Shown piece by piece: positions 63,237-64,000 of a DNA stretch of 64,000 nt. The notes beneath the pieces were generated by a model. It saw nothing but the letters and a program-made list of their open reading frames with translations, ran no database searches and was not told where the DNA came from. Source of the stretch: Bacteroidaceae bacterium (GTDB lineage Bacteria > Bacteroidota > Bacteroidia > Bacteroidales > Bacteroidaceae); assembly GCA_017416705.1 (NCBI GenBank), contig JAFQBG010000002.1, positions 62,001-126,000 on the forward strand, in the 5' to 3' direction. Numbering within the stretch: position 1 is the stretch's first letter; every line of letters begins with the position of its first letter. Both the position numbers and the translations under genes were made by a program.

Positions 63237-64000
63237 ATGAAAATAATGAAATTCGGCGGCACCTCGGTTGGTTCTGTCAACAGCATATTGAATTTAAAAA
63301 ATATCGTGGAGTTGGAGAAGGACTTCGCCATTGTGGTTGTTTCGGCTCTTGGAGGCATCACCGACAAGCTTTTAAAGACATCGCAGTTGGCCGTAAACGG
63401 CGACAGCACATTCAACGACGAATTCAAGGAGATTGTAGAGCGTCATCATAGCCTCATTGATGCCGTAATAACAAACGCCGACAAGCGCGAAAAATTGTTG
63501 GTGCAAGTAAATCGCCTGCTAAACGAACTGCAAAATATATATCAAGGATTATCGCTCATAAATAACATAACACCGAAATCGGAAGCCACCATAGTAAGCT
63601 ATGGCGAGAGGCTGTCGAGCCGAATAGTAGAAGCACTCATAGAAGGGGCTACCCGCATCGACTCGCGCACATTCATAAAGACCGAGACCAAGCACAATAA
63701 ATATATTCTCGACAGCGAACTGACCGATAGTCTGATACATAAGACTTTTGCACAGAACAAAAGCCGCATAACAATAGTTCCGGGCTTCATTGCATCGGAC
63801 AAAGATAGCGGCGAGATAACAAATTTGGGACGTGGCGGCTCCGACTATACGGCAGCCATTCTGGCAGCAGCCCTGAAAGCGGATATTTTGGAAATATGGA
63901 CCGACGTCGATGGTTTCATGACTGCCGACCCGAAGGTAATAAACAACGCATATACAATAAAACGGCTAAGCTATGTCGAGGCCACCGAGCTATGTAATTT
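63237..64000 (+). CDS. thrA: Aspartate kinase, probably bifunctional with homoserine dehydrogenase (partial)
   Basis: The first 254 residues of an aspartokinase; the gene runs off the window. The start MKIMKFGGTSVGSVNSILNLKNIVE carries the KFGGTSV nucleotide-binding signature. SYGERLSSRIVEALI and VPGFIASDKDSGEITNLGRGGSDYTAAILAAAL match the catalytic domain, with WTDVDGFMTADPKV following. The wording of the N-terminus is closest to the fused ThrA of Bacteroides rather than LysC, but the dehydrogenase half is not visible. It catalyses the first step toward Thr, Met and Lys. Regulation may involve the upstream hairpin repeats. Confidence 0.88.
   Translation, partial: MKIMKFGGTSVGSVNSILNLKNIVELEKDFAIVVVSALGGITDKLLKTSQLAVNGDSTFNDEFKEIVERHHSLIDAVITNADKREKLLVQVNRLLNELQNIYQGLSLINNITPKSEATIVSYGERLSSRIVEALIEGATRIDSRTFIKTETKHNKYILDSELTDSLIHKTFAQNKSRITIVPGFIASDKDSGEITNLGRGGSDYTAAILAAALKADILEIWTDVDGFMTADPKVINNAYTIKRLSYVEATELCN

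Overview
The window reads as a chromosomal segment of a Bacteroidales bacterium (phylum Bacteroidota), probably host- or gut-associated. The evidence is a tmRNA tag of GENNYALAA, Bacteroidota-type promoters (-33 TTTG-like and -7 TAnnTTTG/TTCG), and families largely confined to this group: DUF4468, DUF4421, DUF3078, the putative porin, TamL, BspA-type leucine-rich repeats and GH92/GH20 lipoproteins. It looks like core genome. I see no phage, insertion sequence, integrase, CRISPR array, rRNA or tRNA.

Layout. 1-8.5 kb: the end of a PASTA protein, then an envelope block (DUF4468, a small membrane protein, a porin, an oxidoreductase, DUF4421) facing a FadL-like barrel and an aromatic/His-rich secreted protein. 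8.6-14.2 kb: the branched-chain amino acid operon ilvD-ilvB-ilvN-ilvC on the minus strand. 14.3-17.4 kb: a PadR regulator with two PspC-domain membrane proteins. 17.5-26.6 kb: an amino acid permease, a phosphoethanolamine transferase-like protein, a GH92 mannosidase, a cation/proton antiporter and DUF3078. 26.9-34 kb: yidC and a partner of unknown function, a DUF2156/GNAT/uracil-DNA-glycosylase-like trio, and a coiled-coil protein with zapA and rny. 34-45 kb: fused cytochrome c maturation protein and mntP, ssrA (tmRNA), prmA, and the tamB-tamL envelope assembly pair. 45-50 kb: a sugar nucleotidyltransferase, a lipoprotein, a small barrel, an XRE regulator and a leucine-rich repeat protein. 50-62.7 kb: an ABC-F protein, M13 peptidase, metA, GH20 hexosaminidase, a TPM/LemA pair, manA, an FAD-dependent dehydrogenase and radA. 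62.7-64 kb: a repeat-rich intergenic region and the start of thrA.

The best candidate for an undescribed system is the leader of the ilv operon. Between a Bacteroidota promoter and ilvD lies a 27-codon reading frame dense in Ile, Val and Leu codons. It is followed by three alternative pairings (1:2, 2:3, 3:4) that end in an intrinsic terminator, so it has every part of a ribosome-mediated transcription attenuator. Other non-coding structure includes a pair of 166-179 bp elements with matching inverted ends (downstream of ilvC and upstream of yidC), three tandem 84-86 bp hairpin units upstream of thrA, and palindromic terminators that contain the stop codon of a convergent gene.

All functions come from reading motifs and family resemblance by eye. 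No search, folding program or alignment was run.
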